A stretch of DNA of 64,000 bases, from contig JAFEKR010000013.1 in assembly GCA_019022495.1 (NCBI GenBank), forward strand, positions 744,001 to 808,000, given 5' to 3'. The notes below the pieces were generated by a model, which worked only from the letters and a program-made list of their open reading frames with translations, was not told the DNA's origin and searched no databases. The position numbers and the translations under genes are program-made. This document shows, one piece after another, positions 39,079 through 50,945 of the stretch (the first letter of the stretch is position 1; each line of letters opens with the position of its first letter). Origin of the DNA: Epichloe hybrida (lineage: Eukaryota > Ascomycota > Sordariomycetes > Hypocreales > Clavicipitaceae).

Positions 39079-39338
39079 TGTTAATTCCTTTAGATTTTCA
39101 TTGGTTTAAACTTAGCTAAAGACTAGACTAATTATAGGTCTAGCGCGATACACGCAATATAATTAGCTACATTAATTTGCCACCCTCTCTTTTACCTTAC
39201 ATACGGATTTCGCCCACTTTTCTAGCATCTAGACTTTCCCTCTCTTCTCCCTCTTTCCTAGCTAGCTAACTAACTATCATTGACTTTAATTATACGGGAT
39301 TCCCCTATTACCTGCGCAGGACCTTGGTGTAACTAACA
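39079..39338 (+). repeat. Element E 3' LTR
   Basis: 260 bp from TGTTAATTCCTTTAG to GGTGTAACTAACA. Here the outer (right) end, 39230-39338, is the well-preserved part (CCTGCGCAGGACCTTGG). Confidence 0.92.
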
Positions 39339-39343
39339 GTTAG

Positions 39344-40310
39344 GTAAAACATAAATAAAGAAATAAGCTTTAAGCTATAAATTTAGGGGCTAAAAGGTTA
39401 ATATAAACTTTATAATAAACTTTATAGCTATAATTACGTAAGATATAGTTATAATTTGTAACTATAGTTAAACTTAAATCTATTTAAGTTTTACTTATAG
39501 CATAAATTAATATAATTCCCCCTTCCTTTATAACTATGTTTGTTTTATCTCTTTACATATATCTCTTTTATCTTATAACTTATCCTTTAAAGCTCTAAGG
39601 TAAACTAAAAAAAAACATAACTTATCCTTAATTATACCTAATCTAATTTAAAATTAACAGACACACTACATCTATTGCATTACTAGGTAGGTTATAGGCT
39701 ACTAATTAACTAATTAATAACTAACTAATTAGATAATAGTATAGCTAAAGGTAATAAAAAAGACACTATACTATTTAAAATATTAAATAATATAGTAAAA
39801 GAGAAGAAAAGTAAAGGGAAAAAAAGGGAAAATAAATTTAATCTTAAGATAATTAATAGTATTTATAATATAAGGGAAAAGATACTTAAAAAGAAGGGTA
39901 AGCCTAATAATAAGCTTTATAAGGTAAATAAAAAGAAGTTAAAGGAATAGGGTATTAGGGTGTAGTAAGTTAAGCAGTTTTACCTTGTACTTAGGAGAGA
40001 AGTTTTATTATATAGTTTAGTTTAGAAAAGCTTTACTTTAAAGACTATACTATCTTAGTATATCTTATTAGTATTTTTTATTTTAGCTAGGCTTAGTATT
40101 AAAGTAATTCTTTAAGTATTTTTACCTTAGGATTATCTTATTATTACTTTAACTATATTTACTTTATAAGCTTTTTTAATTTCTATTACTAGGTTCTTAA
40201 TAAAGGTATATTTAGTTAGAAATCCTTTAATAATAATACTAAGTATATAGTAATAAAGGGCCACTTCTAGCTTAAATGCTTTAAGGATCTATTTTTAGTT
40301 TTCTTTGTGT
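39344..40310. other. AT-rich sequence right of element E, no gene recognised
   Basis: Continues the host repeat X beyond the element E target site for a few bases, then about 0.95 kb of AT-rich sequence with purine-rich stretches (39795-39960). No transposon protein relic was recognised. Confidence 0.4.
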
Positions 40311-40391
40311 TAGGTAGCGTTTCCTTCGAAGGTGATGATTGTGTCCTTGCTAGGGAGTCTTCTAGCTGCCACTGCTGTGGCCTAGCCAAGT
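40311..40391. other. Short non-RIP-like island
   Basis: About 80 bases containing GGTGATGATTGTGTCCTTGC and CTGCCACTGCTGTGG, with TG and CA dinucleotides intact, sit between fully TA-converted sequences just left of the Copia F fragment. Origin is unknown. Confidence 0.45.
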
Positions 40392-41179
40392 TATATAGTA
40401 TAGTTTAAGGTATAGATATTACCTATATAATTTCTATAACCCTTTACTAGATTATATATTAATTAAAAATTCCTTAAATCCTTATAATTCTTTATACTAA
40501 CTCTTTTTTATTATATAAATACCTGATTAAGCTAAGTATAATAAAGAAGAAAAGGCTAATAATTAATATTATAGCTCTTTATTAATTATATAAAAGGCAT
40601 AAGATTTATAAAGTTATATAAATTAATTATAATAATAGTCTAGTAGATATAATAATAAAGGTATTACTAAATTTATTTCTTTTTTCTTTAATTAATTTAA
40701 ATTAATTAATAATTTAGGTAAAAAGTTAGGTAAAGAGACTTATAATATTAAGGGATAGAAGCTTAAATAAGGACTAATAGATTAATTTAATTAACTAATA
40801 CTATAATAGCTAAGTAAAGTAGTAAATTCCTATTAAGGGATTTACTTATATATACTTTCCTTTAATTTAATTTTTATTATATTTTTAAGCTTCTTTAGCT
40901 ATAATAAAAAAAAGAGATTACTAGTATTAAATCCTTTAGATCTTTATTAGCTTAATTATAGCTAAAGACAAGACTAATTATAAGCCTAGTAGGATATATA
41001 TAATATAATTAGCTATATTATTTTACTACCCCCTTTTTTACCTTACTTATAGGTTTTACTTACTTTCCTATTATTTAGACTTTCCCTCTCTTCTCCCCCT
41101 TCTTAGCTAGCTATCTATTATTAACTTTAATACTATGGAATTATCTTATAACCTACGCAGGCACCTTAGTGTAACTAAC
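40388..41179 (+). mobile_element. Element F: 5'-truncated Copia copy (RNase H end plus 3' LTR)
   Basis: From 40388 the sequence follows element E from about 38548 to its 3' end: RNase H tail, then an LTR at 40925-41179 (about 255 bp, ending GTGTAACTAACA). It is of the same family and orientation as E, more uniformly mutated, and lacks everything upstream of the RNase H tail. Confidence 0.8.
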
Positions 41180-41502
41180 AAGTTTTATAAGGTATTAAAT
41201 TTAATATAATAAAGTTATAAGCCTAAAGAATAGTATTATTATTATTTATTTATTTTAGGCTATATTATATATATTTAAAAAAGAAGTTAAAAGCTAAAAG
41301 CTATAATACTAAAGGCAAAAGAGGTTATATATTTATAGCCTTATAATTCCTAGCTAATTAAGAGGCTAGGTTATAAGTTCTATATAAGGTGCGCGCGTAG
41401 CCTAATCTTTTGCTAGGTAATTACGGCTGCGAGGCGTGATTAATATCACCTTTGTTCTAACAAAATGAGTGCGCTGAATTTCAGATGACTGCGCTGACTT
41501 GG
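41180..41502. other. Transition from AT-rich to partly non-RIP sequence
   Basis: 41180-41390 is AT-rich with no recognised feature. From about 41390 to 41502 the sequence regains CG, CA and TG (GTGCGCGCGTAG, GGCTGCGAGGCGTG) and contains two GCGCTGA motifs. It looks like ordinary single-copy DNA stranded between repeats. Confidence 0.4.
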
Positions 41503-41855
41503 GGTGTGATCCACGAAAACTCTGCTAAGTTAGCAGAGTGCATAACGATACATAAGGGACGTGCTATACATTTTTAGCTATAAATTTACATAGAAAGTTA
41601 AAGAATTAAGTTTACTTTATATTTACCCTTATTTATAATATATTACACTAGCAAGGGGCGCGTAAATACCTATAATAGGATTAGATACTAAGAATAAAGG
41701 GAATTTTACTATTTTTTAGCTCTTGTTTTTGTAGGGAGTAAATCACTTTATAAACTTTATAAGGAGGATTATAATAAAGTTAGCAAAGCGCTATAATGAC
41801 TTTTCTTAGGGATTATGACCTCTTATTTAGCTATCGCTGAATTCGCTTGTAAATT

Positions 41856-41967
<112 letters not shown>

Positions 41968-41972
41968 ATATT

Positions 41973-42309
41973 TGTCAGGAGGGCTTCAGACACAAAGGCG
42001 GTGGAAAAAAAGCCACAAGATCTAAGCTCAGACTATACAAAGTAGCTTTCGCTATGTGGCACGTGACTTCAGGCAAAGATGTGATTAGAAGGGATAATTA
42101 AAGGCAGAATAAGTAATTGAATTAATCTGATTTTATTGTACAAATAGAAAGGCAAAAGCTTCTTTTTTATAGAGAGAGCAGCCGTAGTAAACCTTATATA
42201 CTTCTTTTCTAAGATTACATATTTATTTAAGGTGTAGTTTTAGCTTCCCTAATACGTTCGTACGCGCATAACGCATATAATTAGTTATATTACCTACTAC
42301 TAGGTAACA
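41973..42309 (-). repeat. Element H 3' LTR
   Basis: 337 bp from TGTCAGGAGGGCTTCAGAC to CTAGGTAACA. Its first 110 bases are almost free of RIP changes, while the same part of the right LTR (48834-48940) is heavily TA-converted. Confidence 0.85.
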
Positions 42310-45300
42310 CACCCCCTAATTAGTGTTAAGGCTATTAAGACTACTAATTATTATATTAACTAGTGGATATATAGTATTATTATTATAAGTAAACCTAATA
42401 TAAAGTTAAAGTAAGCTTTCTTACTTTTACTCCCTTACTTCCTTTTTTTAAAGGCTTTTCTAATATAGTATTTATAAGCTTTTTTTTCTTACCTTTATAA
42501 TATACTTTCTATTAACTATCCCTATATTTTAATTAATATATCTTTTTATATAGTAAAATAAGCTAAGAAAAAGGCTTACTCTTAGGAAAGCTTAATTACT
42601 CCTAAGTATAAGCTTTATATTACTTAAACTTTATTATTAAATTATATTCTAGGTCTTTATATAACTTATAATACTTAAGTTCTTTCCTTAGTGTGCTTTA
42701 AGTAGCTTACTAGTAAGTTATTATCTCTTATAATTATAGTAAGAGGGTATTTTAAGTATACTTCTTTATAAACCTTATATTCTCTAAGAGGCTAGGTAAG
42801 AGGTAGTATAAGGTATAATTCTTTATATAGTTTATAGAAGTTACTTATTTATACTATACTTTCCTTTCTTAACTTATAAGTACTAACTTTATAGCCTAAT
42901 AAACCTATACCTTATAGTGCTTTATAAAATATACCTTATAATAGGTGTGTTTAAGTAAGTATTATAGGTAAGGGTAACTTAGGTTATTACTATAAGGTTA
43001 GGTTTAAATAATCTTAGAGATATTACTTATATAAGGTTAGTAATTACTATTATAAACTATTATATAATACTTATATTCCCCTTGCTAAGTAAATATTATT
43101 AGCGCTAAATAAGGACTCTAAGGTAAGGTATATTTTATTTCTTTTTCTTATGCTTTTTCTAAATAACTTATATAAATAGTAAAGTATTACTATAAGGCTT
43201 TATAACTTTAATTAGAACTTATTATAAAGCTAGACTTTATATATAAAGAAGTTATTACTTTAAGCACTAGGGCTATTAATACTACTAGGGGCTTTTTAGT
43301 AAAGGCTAATAAAAAGGTAACTAAGGTAATAGCCTATCTTAAGGAGGTTATTTACTTTCTTATATAAGTCCTATCCTTTTTCTTTATTAGAATAGTATTT
43401 ATATATATGTTTTTATATAGTAATGTTTTAAAGTTTATGTTTTACTAATCCTATTTACCTTAGTAGTGCTTTACTTACTAAGAAGGGAGCTTTCTTATAT
43501 TTCTAGGGTAATTAATTTTATACCCCCTTATTAATATTCCTATGCTTCCTTAGTAACCTATATGCTTTAAATGTTATATAGTATATGTAAATTTACTAAC
43601 CTAAGTATTAATCTAAAGTGTTTAAATTGCTCCTAATTTAATACCTTAGTGAATTTATTAGTAAGCATTTTAGCTATTAGTAAATACATAATCTTAAAGC
43701 TTCCTTTCTTAAATTCTTGCTTTAACTATATATTATAAATATTAATATAACGTAGTTAAGTGTTTAATTACTTACTCTTATTTAATATAAGCTAAATTGT
43801 TTATTAATTATTATAATTAATAACCTAATCTCTATAGGTATTAAATTTAATATTTCTAAATAGGTATTATAGACTTATAGTCTCCTTTACTACTTATTAT
43901 AAAGTAAGTAATTTAGCTTTTATTATAAATATAGTTATAGTTATTTAGCATATAGCTTTTTAAATAATTAGTTTACTAAAGAGAGTAATTAGGTATTCTT
44001 ATAATGATTTATATATTTTAAGATTATTTATAAATAAAGTGTTACTTAAGATCTAAAGAGCTTAAAGTTTAGTGCTTATACTAAAGTATAGCGTAAGTTT
44101 ATATATAATAAGCAAATAGTAAATAGCTTAGTCTATAGCCTTTATATGCTTTAGTTTTAGATTTATAAGGTATTATAATAGCTTTACTACTATAAAGGTA
44201 ATATCTAGTCTAATTATAATTATAGTGTATAGGATTAATCTAATCTTCTCTTAGTAAATCTTTATTACTTACTTCTTTACTTTACCTATAAACTTATAAT
44301 ACTTTACTACTAGGATTAGTATAGTAAGGAAAGTGCCTTTTCTTACTTAGCTAAATTTCTCCTTAATCTTACTAATATATACCTTATAACTAAGATATAC
44401 CCTTTACTATGGTTAGTCTCTAATAATCTAGATCCTAAGAAAAAATCCTGCCTCCCCTTTTTTATCTAATTTATATGCCTTCTTTAGTCCCTTAGAAATC
44501 TAGTTAGTGGTTTTCTTATTATCCTTATAAAAAGCTATAAGAATATTATCTATAAAGAATATAAGGAAAATAGTCTAATCTTTTATATAGAATAAGTAAG
44601 GCTTCTCTTAGCTTAATTTAAGCCTAAGCTTCTTAAGAGACTTACTTAGTTCTTTAAACTAAAGCTATAGAGAGTCCCTTAATCTATATAAAGCCTTAAG
44701 TAATTTTATATACTCTCTAAGTACTATAAAGCTATTAGGAAGTTTATATATTATAGGAATTCTCTTTTTTCTATATTCTATATAAAGGAAAGTATTCTTA
44801 ATATTATACTATTTAGTTTTTAAATTAAACCTAGTAACTAGCGCTATAAATATATAGAACGCGTACGTAGTAAGTGTTATAGTATAGGTGTGTTTAATTA
44901 TTAAAGTTTCCTAGAGATCTTTACATATGTATAAACGCGCCTTATAATAGATTAATATCCCTTTCTTATTAAACTTATAAGAAAACACTTATTTTAGTAG
45001 TAAAGGCTTTAATTAAGCTACTAAATACTTTATTTACTACTATATTCCTTGTTTTTTTAGCTTATTAATCTCTTTATTTATTATATTAATTTATTTCTTC
45101 TTAAGAGAATAATCCTTTACTTTTTTCTATAACTTTAGAGGTTTAGTAAGGTCTAATTAATAGATAGTCCTTACTTTTCTCTTTAGTTTAAGGAGTAATT
45201 TACTTTCCTTATTATAATACATATTAATTACTAAAAACACTATTTTATAGCTCTTAAAATCCTAATCTCCTAGAAAGAGCTTATAAGAGTCTTTATCCTT

Positions 45301-48300
45301 AGTTTTCTTAAACTCTAAAAAGAGATTTTTTAAGTCCTAGAGGCTATTAATAAAAGCTTTATTAGGTTCTTTTCTTTTTCTTCTTACTAGTAAAGTATAT
45401 AAAGAAATCTAGCCTTACTTTTTTTTAGTTTGTAATCTTAAGCTAGTCCTTATACCTTCTTATATTATAACTATTCTAAGGCTTTTTTCTATAATCTCTA
45501 ACTATATAGCTAGAGCTCCCTTTAAGCTTTCTATATAAGTAGCTAATCTAGTATTTACTCCTATAGGTTTATCTTATTACTAGTTTACTTTAGTTCCTAG
45601 CTTAGGTAGTTAATTACTTATTAAGTTATTAATAACTTAGTCCTTAGTATTATATACTTAGTATTCTAGAACCTTATAAAAACATTAGCTCTCCTAAGCC
45701 CTTATAGTAATATCCTACTTATTACTTATTAAATCTATTATTATATTACTTCCTTAAGTATATAAATCTAAAGCTTTATACTTTATTTTACTTTACTAAG
45801 TATTTAAATTAGGAGTCTCTTACTCTTTAATTAGAGAATCTAGTAATAGCTAAGGTGTTTAAAGTCTAATATTCTTATTAAAATAAATAGCTTTACTTTC
45901 CTTTCATTATAATTAAGAAGTCTATAAGGTATTTACCTCTAAGTTTAAACTCTTAGTTTATTTTATTTAAAGTTTAATTAGTGTAAGGAAAAGATTTAAT
46001 TTATTATCTAATTTAGTGTTAATTTTAAGGGCTTAGAATTACGCTTTAAGCTTATTAATTATAAGCTTAATTACGCTCTCCTATGCTATGTTATAAAAAA
46101 TTAACTTATTAAATATAATGTTCCTTATTATTATAACCTTTCCTAGGTTTAGGATTTAAATATAATAAATATTAGAAGTAAAATACCTAATAAGATATTT
46201 AATATAACCGCTAGGATATATCTTATAGAACTATTTATGTTTATTAGCTTTATAATCCCTTTCTAAAGGATAGGCGCAGTAGCTATATATATATAACTTA
46301 CTCTAATCTAGCCTTAGGTTAGCTATAAGCTTTTAAATTAGTAGTTAAGTATTATTATAAAACTAGCTCTCTAGAGTCTTTAGTAGTGTTTTTTACTTAG
46401 ATTATTAAATAGGACTAATATTATATAAGTATACTACTACTTATATACTCTCTAACTATAGGTTTAGTAGTAGCCTTATACCTATAAGTATTATATTTAA
46501 CTATAGTATAATTATTTACCTTACCCTCTTTACTACTTTATTTAGTTTATAAGTATATAGTAGCGTAAGCTTTAAATTAATACCTTACGAGCGTGCTTAT
46601 GTTTAAAAGATTATATTAGTAAATTAGCTAATAATAGCTCCCTTATAATCTTACCTAATCTTTGTAATTAATAGTCTAAATTACCTTATAACCTATTATT
46701 TAAAGTAAATAAGTATATTAAATACTATTACTTATAACTTATTAGGTAATATATAAACCTAAATTATACCTAAGAACTTATCTTTTATAACTAATAACTA
46801 GTTTATACTATTATAACTAGTTTTATAGTCTTAAAGGTCCTAATAGATTCTCTAGAATAGCCTTAGTAATATATATTTTAGTAGTTTTCTTAAAATAACT
46901 TAGTAAGTATAAACTAGAGTATATATCTTATAGTTTTTATGCTTTATTCTATATAATTATACTCCCCTTATATAAGTATAACTCTTAGCTAGAGTATCCC
47001 TTCTAAGGTAGCTAGAATATAAGTGCTAAAGTTCTTTAGGGTTTGCTTATATAAGGCGTAGGTCTTTGCTTAGGTAATCACGCTATAAGTATTATTTATT
47101 ATTATTTTCTTCTAAATTAATTATTAAGAATATTACTAGTACTATAGTTAAATTTACTAATTACTTAGGATTATTATAAGAGGAAAGAGGCTTATATTAA
47201 AGGAAAATAATATTATACTTTCTTTAAAGCTTAGCTAATAATAAGCTCTTATAGTAAGGTCTAATATATAAGAAGTAGTTTGCTTTATAATACTAAATGC
47301 CCTTCTTCTAAAGAAAGCTCTCTAATATAATATTTATATAAAATTCTTTTACTAATATAATATTTTATAAAGTAAGGTTTTCTATAAGTTCTCCCTTTAG
47401 CTTATTAAAGATATTTCTAATTATATAAGTGCCTCTTCCTATAATCTAGAAAGAGATTATTCTAGCTTTAAGGTAATTATTAATAGTCTTTTTAAAGGTT
47501 CTAGGCTTAAAGTAACTTATATTATTAATAATATAAAGAGCACTATAATTATTAAAGAGAGTGCTCTCTAAGAGTATATACTTTATATTCTTTAGTATAG
47601 TATAGCTTCTCTTTAAAGAAGCTATACTCTTAAGAATCTTAGGGTTAATAATTACTATAGTCATAGTACTAGGTAATTTCTCTTCTTTATAATCTTTAAT
47701 ACCTTTTACTATTTACTTATTCTTTATAACCTTAGTGTGTAAGTTTTTTTATTTTATACTCTTATAGTATTTCTTAACCTTCCTATAGTTAATCTTTATA
47801 AAGAGTTTAAATCCTTAAACCTTTTTACTAGTTACTATATAGTATTAGGTATAATATACTTAGGGAGACTAAAAGTAAGAATTTAGTGCTTTACTTATTT
47901 AGTATAAGTACTTCTTAGGACTATTATTTTTCTAGTCTTACTTCTTATTACTTTAGTTAAAATATTTCCTAAGTATAGTTATAAAGCTCCCTTTATTAAA
48001 GTTAGCATATATAGTTTATATTACCTTATAGTATTATATATACTTAGCTATAATACTTATAAGAGTAATATCCTTAGGAAGAGAGTCTAAGGTTTATACT
48101 AGCTATATAATCTTAGTTTTTACTTATTTAGGGTTAAAGTATACTCTAACTACTATAATAAAGTTATAAATTATATTAGAACCCTAAACTTTATTAATCT
48201 TATATATTAAGGCTTTCTAGTATAACTTCCCTTATTACTTATTCTAATACTTAAATTAAATATTTATATATTTAGTATTATTAAGGTATACTATATACTT

Positions 48301-48833
48301 AGCTATAACTTTTGCTTTAATAATAACTTAGCTAGGTAAGAACTTTTTCTTAAGTTTAATAGAAATTTAGTAAAAAGTTAGCTTCTTATTATTAGTATTT
48401 CCTTTCTTAATCTTATTAATTACTATTATATAAGTATTAGGATTAATAGTGCTAGTAATCTAGATTTTAATAGTTCTCTCTCTAGACTTAGTTACTTTAT
48501 ATACTTAATACTTAGTTATATACTTATAAAAAAGAAAGGAAAAAGCCTCTTAGAAAGTAAGCTTAGTTTTCTTATTTTCTTAGTTTTTTATAATAAAAGC
48601 TTTATAAGCCTCTAGTATAATTATAAAAGGCTTTATAAGATAGTTAGTATTAAGCTTTAGAAGCTAAGGATTAACTCTTTTCTAAATCTCTTAGCTTTAG
48701 GTAGCTTATTTTAATACTTTATACTATTTCTTTTACTTATTAAATAAAACTAACTTAATATTAGTCTTAAGACTTAGGTAAGGAGAAGTTAAGGTATTTA
48801 TTATAAGTATAAATTAGTAAGTAAGGTATAGTA
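42310..48833 (-). pseudogene. Element H gag-pol relic
   Basis: RT on the minus strand at about 44620-44400 reads FFIDNILIAFYKDN, then ISKGLKKAYKLDKKGEAGFFL. The family active site is YVDD, so one catalytic Asp is now Asn. The 47664-47446 open stretch (72 codons) reads YSALYIINNISYFKPR and looks like the Copia protease region (family pattern H-xCN-x-LF); its opening DSG is not intact. Interrupted by stops elsewhere. It differs in sequence from D/E/F and G, so three Copia families are present. Confidence 0.75.
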
Positions 48834-49163
48834 TATATATAAGTCTTATATATAAGGATTTTTAGTAGAGTTATAAGTATATACTTTCTAAGCTTATAAC
48901 TTTTACTATATAGTATATAACTTTAGGTAAAGATATAATTAGAAGGGATAATTAAAGGTAAAAGAAGTAATTAAATTAATCTAATTTTATTATATAAATA
49001 AAAAGATAAAAGCTTCTCTTTTATAGAGAGAGTAGCTATAGTAAACCTTATATACTTCTTTTCCAAGATTGCATATTTATTTAAGGTGTAGTTTCAGCTT
49101 CCCTAATACGTTCGTACGCGCATAACGCGTACGATCGGTCATATTACCCGCTGCCGGGCAACA
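48834..49163 (-). repeat. Element H 5' LTR
   Basis: About 330 bp, start uncertain by a few bases, ending GCTGCCGGGCAACA at 49163. The last 110 bases keep CG-rich sequence (GCGTACGATCGGTC) that is TA-converted in the left LTR. Confidence 0.82.
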
Positions 49164-49352
49164 GTAGCCGCCCCATAGTGATCCACATACAAGTTGTACT
49201 GCGGGTCGTCCCTGCTAACTTAGCAGAGTTTTCGTGGATCACACCCTTGGATCACACCCTTGTTACGGCTTGCGCCAGCCGGAGATTCCGCGCTTATAAG
49301 AATATGTAAGGGTCTGGCGAATTTATGCGAAAAGACGAGTTGTTGAATCAAG

Positions 49353-49360
49353 TATAAATA
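49353..49360 (+). promoter_or_regulatory. TATA-like box of the kinase-like gene
   Basis: TATAAATA about 114 bp upstream of the ATG at 49474, in normal-composition DNA just outside the TIR unit that ends at 49245. Inferred from position and sequence only. Confidence 0.45.
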
Positions 49361-49473
49361 GCGCTAGTGCCCTCTTGGTAAAATCAACCAACAACGCCCA
49401 CTAGCTCTCCCAACCCCAAACGCCAACACCCATCCGTACCTTGCCATCCAGAATCAGCGTCGACCACCAAGCC

Positions 49474-50472
49474 ATGGATAATAAGAGTCAAGCCGAGGTC
49501 TCGTTCAGCAAAGAAGTGTTTCGTCTCCGAGCCGAGTATGAGCATCGTCGCGTTACCACTAATCTCTGCCCCCCCGGTGGTCGACCACCTCTCGAATCGG
49601 ACCTTCAGCTCGGCGACAAGTCTTACATGACGTACTGGTACGACGATGGCACCGAGTATGGCCAATGCGTACGCATCTTCGACGTTCCCGGCACTCTCTC
49701 CGGTGATATTCTGCGGCTCCATCGCGACCTGCCCCCCATGTCAGGGCACTTCGAGATCGATGGCGACGACATACGTCCACTGAACAGCTGTCTGGAGCAT
49801 CCGAGGCCCATGGAGGACGACTTTGAGGATGTGAGTGAGCTTGTCTCTAAGCTTCCTCTCGTCTGTGTCGAGCAAACGAAGCATTTTGTCAAGAGGGGCA
49901 AGTATCGAAGCGAGATGGAGAATCTCATCAGGTGCCAGGGCGGCTCTGTGCCAGGCCATTCACTCTCTCCGAACGTCATCCAGCTTCTCGGCAGGTCCGC
50001 CGACGGGCAGCTCGTCTTCGAAAAGCTGTCGTCTTGCGCGCACACCCTCGGTCGCTTCTCCTCCTTGGCCGTTTACAAGAGCTGGATTCTGCAACTCGTC
50101 GACGCCTTGGAATGTCTTCACTCAATTGGCATCGTGCACCGCGACTTGCGCACTGATAACCTCCTCTTCTCGGACGATGGGGAACGCCTGGTTGTCTGCG
50201 ATCTCGAAGGCCACTGGGGACAGCGGTCGGCGCCAGAGATCGCCTTCGACGCTGGCTTGGAGGACTCGGGTTGGTCCCCGAGATCCGACATATATGACAT
50301 TGGAAACTGCATCAAAAGCATGGTTTATGCAAACGGGCCAATCACGCCCTTTGTCGAATGGCCTGTTCCACCTCCACTCCAGGCCATTGTCGAAGCGTGC
50401 ATGCGTCCGAGGCCCGAGGAGCGTCCCACCCTTGCCGACTTGCGTATTATGGTGGGGGAGATCCAGACATAG
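49474..50472 (+). CDS. Divergent protein kinase-like protein
   Basis: Single-exon gene, 332 aa from ATG 49474; a longer frame opens at 49441 but without an ATG. The C-terminal half is a protein kinase fold: helix-E/catalytic loop VHRDLRTDN at residues 221-229 (HRD Asp224, Asn229 kept, Arg in place of the usual catalytic-loop Lys), metal-binding motif DLEG (243-246) in place of DFG, APE at 253-255, and SDIYDIG (271-277) in helix F. A clear glycine-rich loop is not visible in the N-terminal 130 residues, which are unrecognised. Activity is possible, because HRD, Asn and the DxxG Asp are present, but the nucleotide lobe is atypical. No signal peptide or membrane span is seen. Its start codon lies only 228 bp from the transposon block, a position where silencing would be plausible. 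Confidence 0.78.
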   Translation: MDNKSQAEVSFSKEVFRLRAEYEHRRVTTNLCPPGGRPPLESDLQLGDKSYMTYWYDDGTEYGQCVRIFDVPGTLSGDILRLHRDLPPMSGHFEIDGDDIRPLNSCLEHPRPMEDDFEDVSELVSKLPLVCVEQTKHFVKRGKYRSEMENLIRCQGGSVPGHSLSPNVIQLLGRSADGQLVFEKLSSCAHTLGRFSSLAVYKSWILQLVDALECLHSIGIVHRDLRTDNLLFSDDGERLVVCDLEGHWGQRSAPEIAFDAGLEDSGWSPRSDIYDIGNCIKSMVYANGPITPFVEWPVPPPLQAIVEACMRPRPEERPTLADLRIMVGEIQT

Positions 50473-50945
50473 ACGAATTACATAGAGAACATGGAGAGGC
50501 TCGAAGGTTTTGAGAATTTTTAGCTGCTGTTTCCAGACTTGGAGACCAACACGGTTCTCGATAAGCAGTAATCAGCCCCCTGACGGCTCCTCGTATTCCC
50601 AGTTCGCCCCGACAGTGACAGTTTTAGCCTGTATGATTACTGAGGAATATACATTCACCACCAAGACAACCAGTGCCGCATCATACGTTCCAGATGGTAA
50701 GAATAAGACCAAGGGCTCTCACCAGCGACACAGCAGTGGTTATCAATACTAGATTTTTGACTAGAAATGCTCCCTTTCGTGCCCTGTGGGCCACGGTCTC
50801 ACATTACGGACTATCTAATCAAGGACGTCAAGTTACCCAAACTTCTAGTCGTCGGCGTTGCATTCGTCTCGACTTTTGATGTGCGATCGGGTATCTTTGA
50901 GTATGCCAAATTAGCTTAGACACGAGGATGCTTGTTGTGCGGAGG
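50473..50945. other. Intergenic region between convergent genes
   Basis: 473 bp of ordinary composition between the stop codons of the kinase-like gene and the minus-strand gene; presumably 3' UTRs. Short open frames here show no conserved feature. Confidence 0.5.

Larger units (their letters stand above)
32613..39338 (+). mobile_element. Element E: Ty1/Copia retrotransposon, inverted sibling of element D
   Basis: Two 260-bp LTRs (32613-32872, 39079-39338) and the perfect TSD GTTAG (32608-32612, 39339-39343). The + strand relic frames give a Copia knuckle/linker region around 35041-35170 (RYFIYSKSSY region), integrase (about 36060-36300) and RNase H (about 38341-38850). Internal length and order are the same as in element D but in reverse orientation. 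All coding frames are interrupted by TAG/TAA. Confidence 0.92.
41973..49163 (-). mobile_element. Element H: Ty1/Copia retrotransposon of a third family
   Basis: Direct LTRs of about 330-337 bp (41973-42309, about 48834-49163) surround a minus-strand Copia relic. A C-rich run at 42311-42316, right after the left LTR, is the polypurine tract in element orientation. Protease relic lies near 47664-47446 and RT near 44620-44400. The expected TSD is not seen: ATATT on the left, GTAGC on the right. The left flank may have been altered by the microsatellite or by recombination. Confidence 0.85.

Noticed and set aside
47446..47664. 72-codon open frame as an independent gene
   Set aside because: It is part of the Copia H protease region, in the sense frame of that element.
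49835..50485. 216-codon frame overlapping the kinase-like gene
   Set aside because: Different frame of the same DNA; Ser/Arg-rich shadow without motifs, while the 49474 frame shows kinase motifs.
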